Notes: generated by a model from the letters alone, not told the origin. DNA of 64,000 nt from Chitinophaga deserti (GCF_003149455.1 NZ_QFFK01000006.1:253136-317135); one strand, 5' to 3'; positions 36,006 through 44,422 are shown, counted from the first letter of the stretch. Translations and numbers: made by a program.

Positions 36006-36590
36006 TTAGAAGTTAAAGATGCCTGCTACACCGATGAGGTCCAGCTTGCCTTCGTTAACGCCTTTGAAGTAAGAGGCTTTGATTTCGATGTTTTTACCGG
36101 AATCGCCCAGGGCAATACGCATACCCGCATTGGCGGCATAGCCGAAAGTGGTACCGCTTACGTTCTTAACGTTGCCGTTCTGGTCGAATTGCTCGGTAGA
36201 AGCACCCCAGTGGAAGCCGCCGCCGCCACCAATAAATCCGCCAAAGCGGCTTTCGTTATCGGGCGAAGAACCGGCGCCGAAGTTAAGATTCACCATTACA
36301 GGCGCGTTAATGAGGATGCCCAGCTTAGCATCGTCGGAGGCGCCGGTACGGGAATTGTATTCCCCGCTGCCGGAAAAGGCCAGGCTGATGGGAATACCCA
36401 CAGATACAGACATGCTTTCACTTTCCACGAAGTTAAAACGGGGAGAGTAAGTGAAGCCCACGGCAGTGCCGGCATCAACATCCTTGTATTTCTCTACAAA
36501 TACGGCAACACCAGCTCCATGCATGAAAGATTGGGAATAGGCACAGGTGGCAGTCAAAGAGACGCCTAACAGCAATAGCAGTTTTTTCAT
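36006..36590 (-). CDS. Secreted beta-barrel-like protein, unknown function
   Basis: A 194-residue protein with a signal peptide (MKKLLLLLGVSLTATCAYS). It has a glycine-rich strand region, FGGFIGGGGGFHWG, and ends VAGIFNF, typical of outer-membrane barrels. It stands alone with its own strong terminator. No specific family is recognised. Confidence 0.7.
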   Translation of the reverse strand: MKKLLLLLGVSLTATCAYSQSFMHGAGVAVFVEKYKDVDAGTAVGFTYSPRFNFVESESMSVSVGIPISLAFSGSGEYNSRTGASDDAKLGILINAPVMVNLNFGAGSSPDNESRFGGFIGGGGGFHWGASTEQFDQNGNVKNVSGTTFGYAANAGMRIALGDSGKNIEIKASYFKGVNEGKLDLIGVAGIFNF

Positions 36591-36688
36591 TAGTGAACAG
36601 TGATAAGGGATTAAATAAATTATAATATGTATAAAAATAAGAATCCGTTTTTAAAAACAGAAGCAAGATGCCTTATCTAGATAAAAAA

Positions 36689-36708
36689 ACCGGGCAGGAA
36701 TGCCCGGT
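36689..36708 (-). terminator. Terminator of the 82-residue gene
   Basis: ACCGGGCA and TGCCCGGT form a perfect 8-bp stem with a GGAA tetraloop. On the minus strand a run of seven T follows. It supports the small upstream frame as a real transcription unit. Confidence 0.88.
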
Positions 36709-36736
36709 CGCGTGAATTATTTTGTCCTTAATTTAT

Positions 36737-36985
36737 TCACCAGGGGTGATGAATATCTTTTGCGAGGATAATTACGCTGGATGAAATGGGGGATACTGGA
36801 AAATATTGCTGAGAGGAATGCCTTTCCTCTTTGATGTGTATGGAAGAGATGGGTTCATCCGGTACAAAATGAGCTTCGATACCACAAAACCTGATGTGGA
36901 CATTGGTGACCCCAAGTGGTTTAAGCTGCTCCGTAAGGCGCAGTATTTTCTGGTGAACGGGGTGTTCGGATATGGATGATTGCAT
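36737..36985 (-). CDS. Small protein of 82 residues, unknown function
   Basis: It begins MQSSISEHPVHQKILRLTEQL and ends AKDIHHPW, with no signal peptide, membrane segment or known motif. Two things support it: a clean terminator 28 bases after the stop, and its divergent position relative to an XRE-type regulator with a palindrome in the shared intergenic region. The layout suggests a regulator controlling a small neighbour. I do not recognise the family. Confidence 0.5.
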   Translation of the reverse strand: MQSSISEHPVHQKILRLTEQLKPLGVTNVHIRFCGIEAHFVPDEPISSIHIKEERHSSQQYFPVSPISSSVIILAKDIHHPW

Positions 36986-37030
36986 GGGTTTCTGATTGGA
37001 TTGTGAATGGAAAGTTAAGGAAATTATGCC

Positions 37031-37052
37031 TTGTTGGGTCAGGGCCCAACAA
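37031..37052. promoter_or_regulatory. Palindrome between divergent small gene and XRE regulator
   Basis: TTGTTGGG-N6-CCCAACAA is a perfect 8-bp inverted repeat, 40 bases before the regulator start. AACTTTTG just after it is one mismatch from the -7 consensus. Likely an operator for the adjacent regulator, though a short hairpin is possible. Confidence 0.6.
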
Positions 37053-37092
37053 CTTTTGGAAAGAAAACAATCAATTTGGCTGCCGCAATCGC

Positions 37093-37344
37093 ATGGCGAA
37101 CGGCAACCAGCATATAGAACGCAAAGTTATTGGTCAAAACATCAGAAAGATCAGGCTGTCAGCGGGACTTAGTCTCCGCAGGCTGGCTGCGTTATGCCGG
37201 GTAGATCATGCAGATATTTCCAAAATAGAGCGGGCAGACGTAGATCCGCAGCTTTCCACGATACTGGAACTGGCACAGGCGCTACGGGTACCGCCTCATC
37301 ATTTCTTCAACGGGCATTTACCTGCCGATCATCCGCTGAAGTAA
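37093..37344 (+). CDS. XRE-family helix-turn-helix regulator
   Basis: An 83-residue protein consisting almost only of a Cro/CI-type DNA-binding domain: IGQNIRKIRLSAGLSLRRLA, then LCRVDHADISKIERADVDPQLSTILELAQAL, and a short tail with PHHFF. The ATG of MANGNQHIERK is chosen because longer readings cover the palindrome. Such small stand-alone proteins act as repressors of neighbours or of themselves. It is divergent from the 82-residue gene. Confidence 0.85.
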   Translation: MANGNQHIERKVIGQNIRKIRLSAGLSLRRLAALCRVDHADISKIERADVDPQLSTILELAQALRVPPHHFFNGHLPADHPLK

Positions 37345-37351
37345 GATCCTG

Positions 37352-38092
37352 CTACCAGTCGTGATCACCTTCCCACTTCTTTTTCAGGCGCTTCAAAGCC
37401 AGGCGCATATATACCAGCCAGCCAAGATGCTCACGCACGAGGGCAGGCTTATCGGCTCTGAATTCCATATCGCGCATGGTGGAAGAGAAGCCGTTCATGT
37501 TATAACTGGCGATGTAAAGGGGAACGTACTTCTTTTTGTATTGCCGGCTGCCCCATAACTGGATGTTGAGTGCGTAATCGGCGAAGATTTTATATTTCAG
37601 GTTATACGCGTGGGTTTCGAAAATCTTTGCAGGATATACGATAGCCTGATGGTTCACCGGGTATTTGGCAATACGGTAATTACTGAATTTGCCACCCAGC
37701 AGGATGTAATCGGGTTTCCCGTCTCCATAATACCATTCTTCACTGTTGGCGTAATAAATGGTAGAAGCATCGGTCATCATATCCATCAATTGGGAGAAGC
37801 CGGGCAGCAACCGGTCGTCTGACCCCAGGAAGTGTACCCATGTCCCTGATGCCATGCGTGCACCTTTATTCAGGGCATCGTAAATGCCTTTATCTTTTTC
37901 GCTGATCCAGCGCAGGTGAGGCCATTGCAGAGATTGAATGTATGCAATTGTACCGTCGGTACTGCCGCCATCCACGATCACGATCTCCAGGTCGTCACGT
38001 TCCAGCTTCCGGATCGATTCCAGGCACTCCGGCAAATGGACCATGGCGTTGAATGTGGCGATAATAACGGAGACTCTGGGTGCGGTTTTCAT
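37352..38092 (-). CDS. Glycosyltransferase family 2
   Basis: A 246-residue GT-A enzyme. It opens RVSVIIATFNAMVHLPECLESI and has the nucleotide-binding IVIVDGGSTDGT. The metal-binding region reads FLGSDDRLL and the acceptor side includes YPVNHQAIVYPA. This matches the WcaA-like subgroup that builds surface polysaccharides. Start MKTAPRVSVI fits the family; an upstream ATG adds 14 unrelated residues. It is convergent with the XRE gene, only 7 bases away. Confidence 0.92.
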   Translation of the reverse strand: MKTAPRVSVIIATFNAMVHLPECLESIRKLERDDLEIVIVDGGSTDGTIAYIQSLQWPHLRWISEKDKGIYDALNKGARMASGTWVHFLGSDDRLLPGFSQLMDMMTDASTIYYANSEEWYYGDGKPDYILLGGKFSNYRIAKYPVNHQAIVYPAKIFETHAYNLKYKIFADYALNIQLWGSRQYKKKYVPLYIASYNMNGFSSTMRDMEFRADKPALVREHLGWLVYMRLALKRLKKKWEGDHDW

Positions 38093-38279
38093 ATTATGAA
38101 TTGCATTTGGGAAAGCAAAGTTAGCATATTGCACTAATTTGTTGAAAGATATTCAGCCTTGTGATACAAGCATTTCGCAGCCCCTTTCCTGTTATTGAAA
38201 CGAGGGAGTTCCTAATCAGAAGGTATAAACGTACATTTGAAGAGAAGGAGCAGCTTTGACCTCCTTTCTGTGAAAACCT

Positions 38280-39302
38280 ATGTACAAAGCCCTTATTATT
38301 CCTATCATTATTCTCCTGTCCACCGGTTGTAAGCAGGGTACCGCTCCGGATACTACCGGGTTTCCGCCAGAAGTGCGGCTCGATTCTTCTATGCGGACGG
38401 TTTTTGTACCCGTACCGGAGCACCCCGGTGAACCGGGCGATAATATCATCTATGCCGCCAGTTTTGCGATTGCCTGGGATGAACTGAGCCGTATCCTTGG
38501 CAGTGATCCTGCCAGCGTAAATCCCCTCGTACGGCGGCTGAATACCTCCACATCCCACCAGGGCGCCCTGCGCAGCGGAAATTATTCAACGGAAGCACAA
38601 GTGCTTGGCGATGATTTGCTGGTATCCGCATTTTTTAAGAAAGACCTGCCATTCGCCGTACCCTTCCAGCGCAAACCGGAAGGAATGACATTTGGAAAGA
38701 AAGCACAGGTACGTGCTTTCGGGATGCCCCGGTATATGGAAGCACAGGCCGCGCAGATGCAGGTATTGTTTTACGAAGACGATGATAAATTCATACTCCG
38801 CCTCACTGCAGGGCCGGAAAACGACGAGATCCTGCTCGCCAAAGGCTTCGCCGATGGAGAAAAGCTCAATGTTATGGAGAGTAAGGTGCTTGCTGCTGTC
38901 GGTAAAGGAAAACAGGAGCTGGCGAAAAAGAAAAACACCTGGAAGTATACACTGGGCCCGGATGATGATGTACTGATCCCGGAGATCAGGTTTCATTTGT
39001 CGTGCTCCTTTCATGAATTGATCAACCTCCCGGTTACCGTACGCGGACAAACACTACGCATCGTGGAAGCAGCCCAGCGTACGGCTTTTGTGCTGGATGA
39101 AAAGGGCGTGATACTGGAAAGTGAGGCCGTGGCAGTGGCAGTCAGTGTCCCCGAGGTTACCGATAACGTTCCTGTGAAGCGCCTTCACTTCGATAAGCCC
39201 TTTCTCATCCTCATGCAGGAGCAGGCCGGTAAACACCCTTATTTCATGATGAAAGTAGCGAATGCAGAATGTTTGGTGAAAGAAGGAGGGGCGTTGCGGT
39301 AA
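38280..39302 (+). CDS. Lipoprotein with a divergent serpin-like C-terminus
   Basis: A 340-residue lipoprotein with lipobox LLSTGC (Cys 17). The body is not an obvious family member, but the last 75 residues resemble the end of serpins. FVLDEKGVILESEAVAVAV stands where the hinge and start of the reactive loop lie. LHFDKPFLILM matches the F-x-x-x-(H/K)PFLF strand, and YFMMKVANAE matches the final GRVVNP strand. Near the N-terminus, NIIYAASFAIAWDELSRILG recalls the serpin helix following the SP-S segment. If correct, it is an extracytoplasmic protease inhibitor or a decayed relative. It stands alone. Confidence 0.6.
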   Translation: MYKALIIPIIILLSTGCKQGTAPDTTGFPPEVRLDSSMRTVFVPVPEHPGEPGDNIIYAASFAIAWDELSRILGSDPASVNPLVRRLNTSTSHQGALRSGNYSTEAQVLGDDLLVSAFFKKDLPFAVPFQRKPEGMTFGKKAQVRAFGMPRYMEAQAAQMQVLFYEDDDKFILRLTAGPENDEILLAKGFADGEKLNVMESKVLAAVGKGKQELAKKKNTWKYTLGPDDDVLIPEIRFHLSCSFHELINLPVTVRGQTLRIVEAAQRTAFVLDEKGVILESEAVAVAVSVPEVTDNVPVKRLHFDKPFLILMQEQAGKHPYFMMKVANAECLVKEGGALR

Positions 39303-39332
39303 GGGGAATTATTACTTTTCTAAATCTGCCAT

Positions 39333-39376
39333 ACTGAAGGGGTACTGAAGGTTTAAAGAAGGGTTACTGTAGGGTT
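39333..39376. repeat. 11-bp tandem repeat, four units
   Basis: ACTGAAGGGGT, ACTGAAGGTTT, AAAGAAGGGTT and ACTGTAGGGTT follow without gaps, just after the lipoprotein gene. The unit begins like that of the 14.6-kb repeat (ACTGAAGG). The rest of the gap up to 39520 is AT-rich with no gene. Confidence 0.75.
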
Positions 39377-39520
39377 AATGTATATAAAACGGTATCAAAC
39401 CCAATACAGATAAGGAAAAGGGGGCTTTTATATACTTTAGGATACTATAAGGTAACTAAACAGTATACTTACATGTATTATACAGGAAGGGGAGAGATGT
39501 GCTTTTGATGGGGTAGAAAG

Positions 39521-39555
39521 AAAAAAGACAAACCAGTATGATACCGATTTGTTCT
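39521..39555 (-). terminator. Terminator closing the pseudo-tRNA array
   Basis: On the minus strand ACAAATCGGTAT and ATACTGGTTTGT form an imperfect stem followed by a T run (CTTTTTTC). It lies just past the last tRNA-like copy. Confidence 0.55.
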
Positions 39556-39565
39556 TTTCTATGTG

Positions 39566-40114
39566 TGAACCGGATTGGATTCGAACCAATGACCTTCCCG
39601 GCGCAAGGCCGGGATGCTCTATCCTGTTTGAGCTGACTCAACAAAGAAAAAAGCAAGCCTTTCGACTTGCTTTCGTGAACCGGATTGGATTCGAACCAAT
39701 GACCTTCCCGGCGCAATGCCGGGATGCTCTATCCTGTTTGAGCTGACTCAACAAAGAAAAAAGCAAGGCTTTCGACTTGCTTTCGTGAACCGGATTGGAT
39801 TCGAACCAATGACCTTCCCGGCGCAATGCCGGGATGCTCTATCCTGTTTGAGCTGCCTCAACAAAGAAAAAAGCAAGCCTTTCGACTTGCTTTCGTGAAC
39901 CGGATTGGATTCGAACCAATGACCTTCCCGGCGCAATGCCGGGATGCTCTATCCTGTTTGAGCTGCCTCAACAAAAAAAAAGCAAGCCTTTCGACTTGCT
40001 TTCGTGAACCGGATTGGATTCGAACCAATGACCTTCCCGGCGCAATGCCGGGATGCTCTATCCTGTTTGAGCTGCCTCAACAAAAAAAAAAGCAAGCCTT
40101 TCGACTTGCTTTCG
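39566..40114 (-). repeat. Five tandem pseudo-tRNA units derived from tRNA-Arg
   Basis: Five nearly identical units begin at 39566, 39676, 39786, 39896 and 40005 (period 110, once 109), in line with the intact tRNA-Arg at 40115. Each has the tRNA-Arg 3' acceptor strand and T arm unchanged, a D arm, and a G/C-rich anticodon arm (CCCGG/CCGGG with loop CATTGCG, or CCTTGCG in the first). The 5' acceptor strand reads GTTGAG and cannot pair with the 3' strand, and position 33 is not U. So these are not working tRNAs. Each unit ends with the same hairpin-plus-T terminator (AAGCAAG/CTTGCTT). Confidence 0.92.
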
Positions 40115-40188
40115 TGAACCGGATTGGATTCGAACCAATGACCTGCTGCTTAGAAGGCAGCTGCTCTATCCAGCTGAGCTACCGGTCC
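40115..40188 (-). tRNA. tRNA-Arg(TCT)
   Basis: A complete 74-base cloverleaf on the minus strand. The acceptor GGACCGG pairs with CCGGTTC (one G-U). The anticodon stem GCTGC/GCAGC encloses loop CTTCTAA with anticodon TCT. The T arm is ATTGG-TTCGAAT-CCAAT and the discriminator base is A. No CCA is encoded. It reads AGA codons and is followed directly by the pseudo-copies. Confidence 0.95.
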
Positions 40189-40221
40189 GGCGTCACAATA
40201 AATTTATTTTTATTGGGAGTG

Positions 40222-40254
40222 CAAATTTATATAATTTTCCGTCAATAAATCAAA
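40222..40254 (-). promoter_or_regulatory. Promoter of tRNA-Arg
   Basis: On the minus strand TTTG (40254-40251) and TAAATTTG (40229-40222) are 21 bases apart, within the range of the Bacteroidota consensus, about 34 bases upstream of the tRNA. Confidence 0.65.
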
Positions 40255-40282
40255 AATTATCCTCTGAACCAAAGTTACAGCA

Positions 40283-40954
40283 ATGGACGTTAAGATTGAA
40301 AGCAGTTGGAAAGAAGCGCTGAAAGATGAGTTCCAGAAGTCGTATTTCGAGCAGATCGTCATGTTTCTCAAGCACGAAAAGGCCCTGGGGAAAACGATTT
40401 ATCCGCAGGGGCACCAGATATTTAATGCTTTTGAAAAGACCCCTTTCAGTAATGTAAAGGTGGTAATCCTCGGCCAGGACCCTTATCACGGGCCGGGACA
40501 GGCGCATGGACTGTGCTTCTCTGTGCAGAAAGGCGTGAAACCGCCCCCTTCTCTCGTGAATATCTATAAAGAACTGAATAAGGATCTGGGTATGACCATT
40601 CCGCAAACCGGGGACCTTACCCCCTGGGCGGAAAGTGGCGTACTGCTCCTGAATGCTTTCCTTACCGTGCGCGACGGTGAGCCTGCCTCACACAGTAAAA
40701 TAGGCTGGGAATCTTTTACAGATGCCGTTATCCGTAAGATATCCAACGAAAAGGAAGGCGTTATTTTCATGCTCTGGGGCCGCTTTGCCCAGGATAAACA
40801 GGTGCTGATCGATGCCACGAAGCATCATATCCTCAAAGCCGCCCACCCTTCGCCCTTCAGTGCAGACAAAGGATTTTTCGGCTGCAAGCATTTTTCCAGA
40901 GCCAATGAGCTGCTCATGCGCCAGGGACAGGAGCCTGTGAACTGGCAGCTGTAA
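40283..40954 (+). CDS. ung: Uracil-DNA glycosylase (family 1)
   Basis: A 223-residue DNA repair enzyme that excises uracil. The catalytic water-activating motif GQDPYHGPGQAHGL is near residue 63. FSVQKGVKPPPSL is the Pro-rich DNA-compressing loop, LLLNAFLTV holds the uracil-recognising asparagine, and HPSPFSADKGFFGCKHF is the minor-groove loop, with F in place of the common L. Length is standard. It is divergent from tRNA-Arg and 43 bases upstream of plsC. Confidence 0.97.
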   Translation: MDVKIESSWKEALKDEFQKSYFEQIVMFLKHEKALGKTIYPQGHQIFNAFEKTPFSNVKVVILGQDPYHGPGQAHGLCFSVQKGVKPPPSLVNIYKELNKDLGMTIPQTGDLTPWAESGVLLLNAFLTVRDGEPASHSKIGWESFTDAVIRKISNEKEGVIFMLWGRFAQDKQVLIDATKHHILKAAHPSPFSADKGFFGCKHFSRANELLMRQGQEPVNWQL

Positions 40955-40997
40955 ACACCCCGGTATCCTAACCCTTCATTTCAAATCCCTACACACG

Positions 40998-41741
40998 ATG
41001 ACATGGCTTAAAAATATAGCAGGACGCATTTATGCCGTATACGGATTGCTGCTTTTCGCAGCCACACTGCTTGTTGTGCTCATCCCCATATGGATCTTCT
41101 CTTTCTTCCCCGACCCCCTCAAATCCCGCTGTTTCCTTGCCCTCGGCCGTGTATGGATGAAAGTGTATATGCCGCTCATCGGTTGCCCTGTATTCCGTAA
41201 AGGACTCCATTATTTCGAAAAAGGAAAGCAGTATGTGGTAGTGTGCAATCACAATTCACTGATCGATGTTCCCGTAACCACCCCCGGTGTGCCCGGTGTC
41301 AATAAAACCCTCGCCAAAGCCTCCATGGCTAAAATCCCTCTCTTTGGCATGATGTACAAAATAGGAGGGATAATGGTAGACCGCAGCAGCGAAACCAGCC
41401 GGAAGGAAAGCTACAATGAAATGAAAGCAGCCCTCGACATGGGTATGCACATGATTTTATTCCCGGAAGGTACCCGTAACCGTACAGATGAACCGCTGAA
41501 AGAATTCTACGACGGCGCTTTCAACCTGGCGGTGGATACACAAACCGCAATTATTCCCTCCCTGCTTTTCCATACCCGCAAAATACTGGTGCCCGGTAAA
41601 GTGCTCTACGCCAGGCCTCACCGGATCGATTACCATTTCCTCGCACCCATAGAAACAAAAGGGCTCACCCGTGAGGATGTGCCCCTGTTGAAAGAAAAGG
41701 TATTCCGTATTATGTGGGATTATTATGCCGCTCACAGCTGA
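40998..41741 (+). CDS. plsC: 1-acyl-sn-glycerol-3-phosphate acyltransferase
   Basis: A 247-residue membrane-associated enzyme making phosphatidic acid from lysophosphatidic acid. An N-terminal membrane helix (YGLLLFAATLLVVLIPIWIF) precedes the acyltransferase motifs: NHNSLIDVPV (HX4D, motif I), GGIMVDRSS (motif II), and FPEGTRNRT (motif III). It probably shares a transcript with ung. Its last 10 bases overlap the 3' end of the convergent VOC gene. Confidence 0.95.
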   Translation: MTWLKNIAGRIYAVYGLLLFAATLLVVLIPIWIFSFFPDPLKSRCFLALGRVWMKVYMPLIGCPVFRKGLHYFEKGKQYVVVCNHNSLIDVPVTTPGVPGVNKTLAKASMAKIPLFGMMYKIGGIMVDRSSETSRKESYNEMKAALDMGMHMILFPEGTRNRTDEPLKEFYDGAFNLAVDTQTAIIPSLLFHTRKILVPGKVLYARPHRIDYHFLAPIETKGLTREDVPLLKEKVFRIMWDYYAAHS

Positions 41742-42109
41742 GTGATCCACCAGCTGTTCCCGAATGGGTCGCGGAAGCCGGCAGCACGGCCATAATCCTT
41801 ATCCTCCGGTGCCTGTCTTGACTGGCTGCCTGTTGCCAATGCCTTCTTATACACTGCGTCTGTATCCGCAACATACACAAATACGCTGCCTGTTTCGGCT
41901 GGCCAGTCTCCTGTGGAACTGCCGAACATAATGCTGCCATCGCCCAGCATGAGCTCGGCGTGCTGTACCTGTCCGCTTTCCGTGCGGTACACGCCTTTTT
42001 CCGTTGCGCCCAGTACCTCTTTCAGGAATTGAAGGAATCCATCACCATCGCGAACGATGAAGTAAGGACTTACCGTGCAGGTGCCGGCTGGTTTGTTTAC
42101 CGTTTCCAT
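41732..42109 (-). CDS. VOC superfamily (glyoxalase/PhnB-like) protein
   Basis: A 125-residue cytoplasmic protein with two beta-alpha-beta-beta-beta repeats: VSPYFIVRDGDGFLQFLKEVLGA in the first half, and VFVYVADTDAVYKKALATGS with FRDPFGNSWWI in the second. This matches the PhnB/glyoxalase-like subgroup. Some members bind metals or confer resistance to small molecules; the ligand here is unknown. It is convergent with plsC and overlaps it by 10 bases. Confidence 0.9.
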   Translation of the reverse strand: METVNKPAGTCTVSPYFIVRDGDGFLQFLKEVLGATEKGVYRTESGQVQHAELMLGDGSIMFGSSTGDWPAETGSVFVYVADTDAVYKKALATGSQSRQAPEDKDYGRAAGFRDPFGNSWWITQL

Positions 42110-42177
42110 AAGATTGAATTTTTATCAAAGTTAAGTCCGCCTTTTCCGCCGGAATTGGAGAAAAGCGACATCCTTAA

Positions 42178-42972
42178 TTATTCGCGGTATTCAATGCCTT
42201 CCGGGCGGCCGAGGAAGTATTCGCCGGGCAGGTAGCCGGAGAACTCGCGGAAGTCGTGTATGAAGTGTGACTGATCGTAGTAGCCGCATTCATAGGCGAG
42301 GCCGGTGAGGTTTCCGTCGAATTGGCCGTATGCTTCCAATGCCCGGTGGAAGCGGATGATGCGGGTGAAGAGTTTGGGTGTAAAGCCTGCGCCGGCTTTG
42401 AAGTTCCGTTCGAACTGGCGGGTGGAAAGGCTGATAGAAGCAGCCAGGTCCTGAATATTGACCATTCCGTTAGCGGATAATATAGTTTGCACGGCTATCT
42501 GAACAGCCGTGGTTTCCTGCTTTCTTCGTGTAACCAGTTCAGTGAGGTAGCCGGAAAGGATCTCTACCCGCTGATGGTGATAACGTGCCGTGATAATACG
42601 CTCTTCCAGATCAATGCCATCCCGGCCCATGATACTTTGAAGATCGGGCATGTTATTGGCCAGCGCGGCGGAAGAATGGCCGAACAAAGCCGGAAGGGCG
42701 GTGGGGTAGAGGTATGCCCCGAATATCCCGAAACTGCCATGGGTGATGAAGCGGGAATGGCGGCTGGTTTGGGCATGAAGATGAGAAAACCCGGCTCCCT
42801 GGGTGCCCGTGAGAGGGGAAAAGCGGTTGCGGTAGTTGAAAATGAGTTCCGCGCAGCCGTCGGCCATGGAGCGGTAAACATACGCCTCACCCTGCGGAAC
42901 CTCGTGTTCGAAGACCCAGAACATCCGGACGTACCGGGAAAGGTGCGGAGGGGGTGGAAATGTGGCGAACAT
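42178..42972 (-). CDS. AraC family transcriptional regulator
   Basis: A 264-residue regulator. The N-terminal 150 residues start FATFPPPPHLSRYVRMFWVFE, the sensor type often annotated DUF6597. The C-terminal DNA-binding domain has MVNIQDLAASISLSTRQFERNF and LTGLAYECGYYDQSHFIHDFREFSGYLPGEY. It is divergent from the oxidoreductase/DUF1080 operon, and the intergenic region holds palindromes, so it may control that operon. Confidence 0.9.
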   Translation of the reverse strand: MFATFPPPPHLSRYVRMFWVFEHEVPQGEAYVYRSMADGCAELIFNYRNRFSPLTGTQGAGFSHLHAQTSRHSRFITHGSFGIFGAYLYPTALPALFGHSSAALANNMPDLQSIMGRDGIDLEERIITARYHHQRVEILSGYLTELVTRRKQETTAVQIAVQTILSANGMVNIQDLAASISLSTRQFERNFKAGAGFTPKLFTRIIRFHRALEAYGQFDGNLTGLAYECGYYDQSHFIHDFREFSGYLPGEYFLGRPEGIEYRE

Positions 42973-43024
42973 TTGATTAAAGTTAAACGAACTTCAGGAA
43001 ATATTTTATAAAAGTTAATCAGAT

Positions 43025-43072
43025 TGATAAATTGTGAGATAAAGTTTATCAGATAGTATTAGGTTCACAATT
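43025..43072. promoter_or_regulatory. Nested palindromes between AraC and oxidoreductase genes
   Basis: Three symmetric elements lie within 50 bases: TGATAAA (43025-43031) with TTTATCA (43045-43051), GATAAA-G-TTTATC (43038-43050), and AATTGTGA (43030-43037) with TCACAATT (43065-43072). The overlap suggests alternative protein-binding sites in the shared promoter region. Confidence 0.55.
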
Positions 43073-43125
43073 ATGAATTTGTATTTTGGCATCACCAAAT
43101 CACGTTTACCTTTTTTATAAAGATC

Positions 43126-44400
43126 ATGGGAAAAAAAGTCAATCATCCTTCTAGGCGGACCTTTGTCCGTAACTCCCTGGGAGCGTTAGCGGCATTTACC
43201 ATCGTTCCCCGTCACGTATTAGGCCGCGGCTACCTGGCCCCGAGCGATACGCTGACGAAGGGCGTAGTGGGCACCGGCGGCATGGGCCGCGGTCACTTCG
43301 GTTATGCAGGCACCCGCGTTGTGGCCATCTGCGATGTGGACAAAGGCCATATCCAGCAGGCAATGAACCAGCTGGGTGACAAGGGCGTAAAAACGTTTAC
43401 GGACTACCGTGAGCTGATCCAGCTTCCGGAAGTAGATATCGTTCACGTGGCTACACCACCGCACTGGCACGGTATTATTGCTGCCGATGCAGCAAGGGCC
43501 GGGAAGGATGTATGGTGCGAAAAGCCCATGACCGCCACTATCGGAGAGGGCAAGCGCCTCGTGGAAGCAGTACAGCAACACGGCCGTATCTTCCGCCTCA
43601 ACACCTGGTTCCGCTTCGCGGACCGTTTCTATGGCATGGGCACTACCGTACAGCCTATCAAGAAGCTCGTAGACAGCGGGCTGCTCGGATGGCCGCTGAA
43701 AGTGACCGTTAGCCGCCACACAGGCTTCGACTGGAAGTTCTTCTGGGTAGGTAAAACCAACCTCGAGCCGCAGGCAGTTCCCAAAGAGCTGGATTATGAC
43801 ATGTGGCTCGGCCCCGCTCCCTACAAACCCTACAACCCGCATCGTGTACACGGTACCTTCCGCGGATACTGGGATTATGATGGTGGCGGGCTTGGCGACA
43901 TGGGCCAGCACTACCTCGACCCTGTACAGTATTTCCTCGGCAAAGATGATACCAGCCCCGTGAAAGTGGAGATCGACGCACCCCAGCAGCACAGCGACGC
44001 TGTAGGAACCTGGCGCAAGATCACTTATACCTATGCCGACGGCTGCCAGATCGTACTAGACGGCGCAGGAACCGAAACCGGTGCAGCTTATATCGAAGGA
44101 CCGAATGGTAAACTCTTCCCCGGATTCAAATCCACGATCCCTGACCTGGAAAAGAAACTGGCCCAATTCCCCGATCCGGCACCGCAGGTGACTGATTTCG
44201 TGGAAGCCGTGAAGTACCGCAAGAAATTTGCGCTCAATGAGGAAAACGGCCACCGTTCCTGTACCATCGTTAACATTGGCAAAATTGCACTGCAGCTGGG
44301 CCGCGATCTTCAGTTCGACCCCGTTAAGCAGGAATTCGTGAACGACGAAGGCGCTAACCGCCTCCTCTTCCCGGCCATGCGCGGACCCTGGACCATCTAG
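43126..44400 (+). CDS. Gfo/Idh/MocA family oxidoreductase with Tat signal
   Basis: A 424-residue NAD(P)-dependent sugar oxidoreductase. A twin-arginine signal (SRRTFVRNSLGALAAF) indicates export in folded form. The Rossmann motif is GVVGTGGMGRGHFG and the catalytic EKP motif is in DVWCEKPMTA. The C-terminal half is the beta-sheet substrate domain, with DMGQHYLDPVQYF. Such secreted members oxidise C3 of glycosides. The next gene encodes 3-keto-glycoside hydrolase-type domains, so together they fit the oxidise-then-cleave glycoside route. Confidence 0.92.
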   Translation: MGKKVNHPSRRTFVRNSLGALAAFTIVPRHVLGRGYLAPSDTLTKGVVGTGGMGRGHFGYAGTRVVAICDVDKGHIQQAMNQLGDKGVKTFTDYRELIQLPEVDIVHVATPPHWHGIIAADAARAGKDVWCEKPMTATIGEGKRLVEAVQQHGRIFRLNTWFRFADRFYGMGTTVQPIKKLVDSGLLGWPLKVTVSRHTGFDWKFFWVGKTNLEPQAVPKELDYDMWLGPAPYKPYNPHRVHGTFRGYWDYDGGGLGDMGQHYLDPVQYFLGKDDTSPVKVEIDAPQQHSDAVGTWRKITYTYADGCQIVLDGAGTETGAAYIEGPNGKLFPGFKSTIPDLEKKLAQFPDPAPQVTDFVEAVKYRKKFALNEENGHRSCTIVNIGKIALQLGRDLQFDPVKQEFVNDEGANRLLFPAMRGPWTI

Positions 44401-44422
44401 CCCTTCACCTTCCAACAGCACC

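Noticed and set aside
39566-40114. CRISPR-like regular array
   Set aside because: The whole 110-base unit is repeated, with no unique spacers, and it folds as tRNA-like arms plus a terminator.
39549-40248. Short overlapping frames with repeated FEPMTFPA-type peptides
   Set aside because: They arise from translating the tRNA-derived repeats and carry no coding signal.
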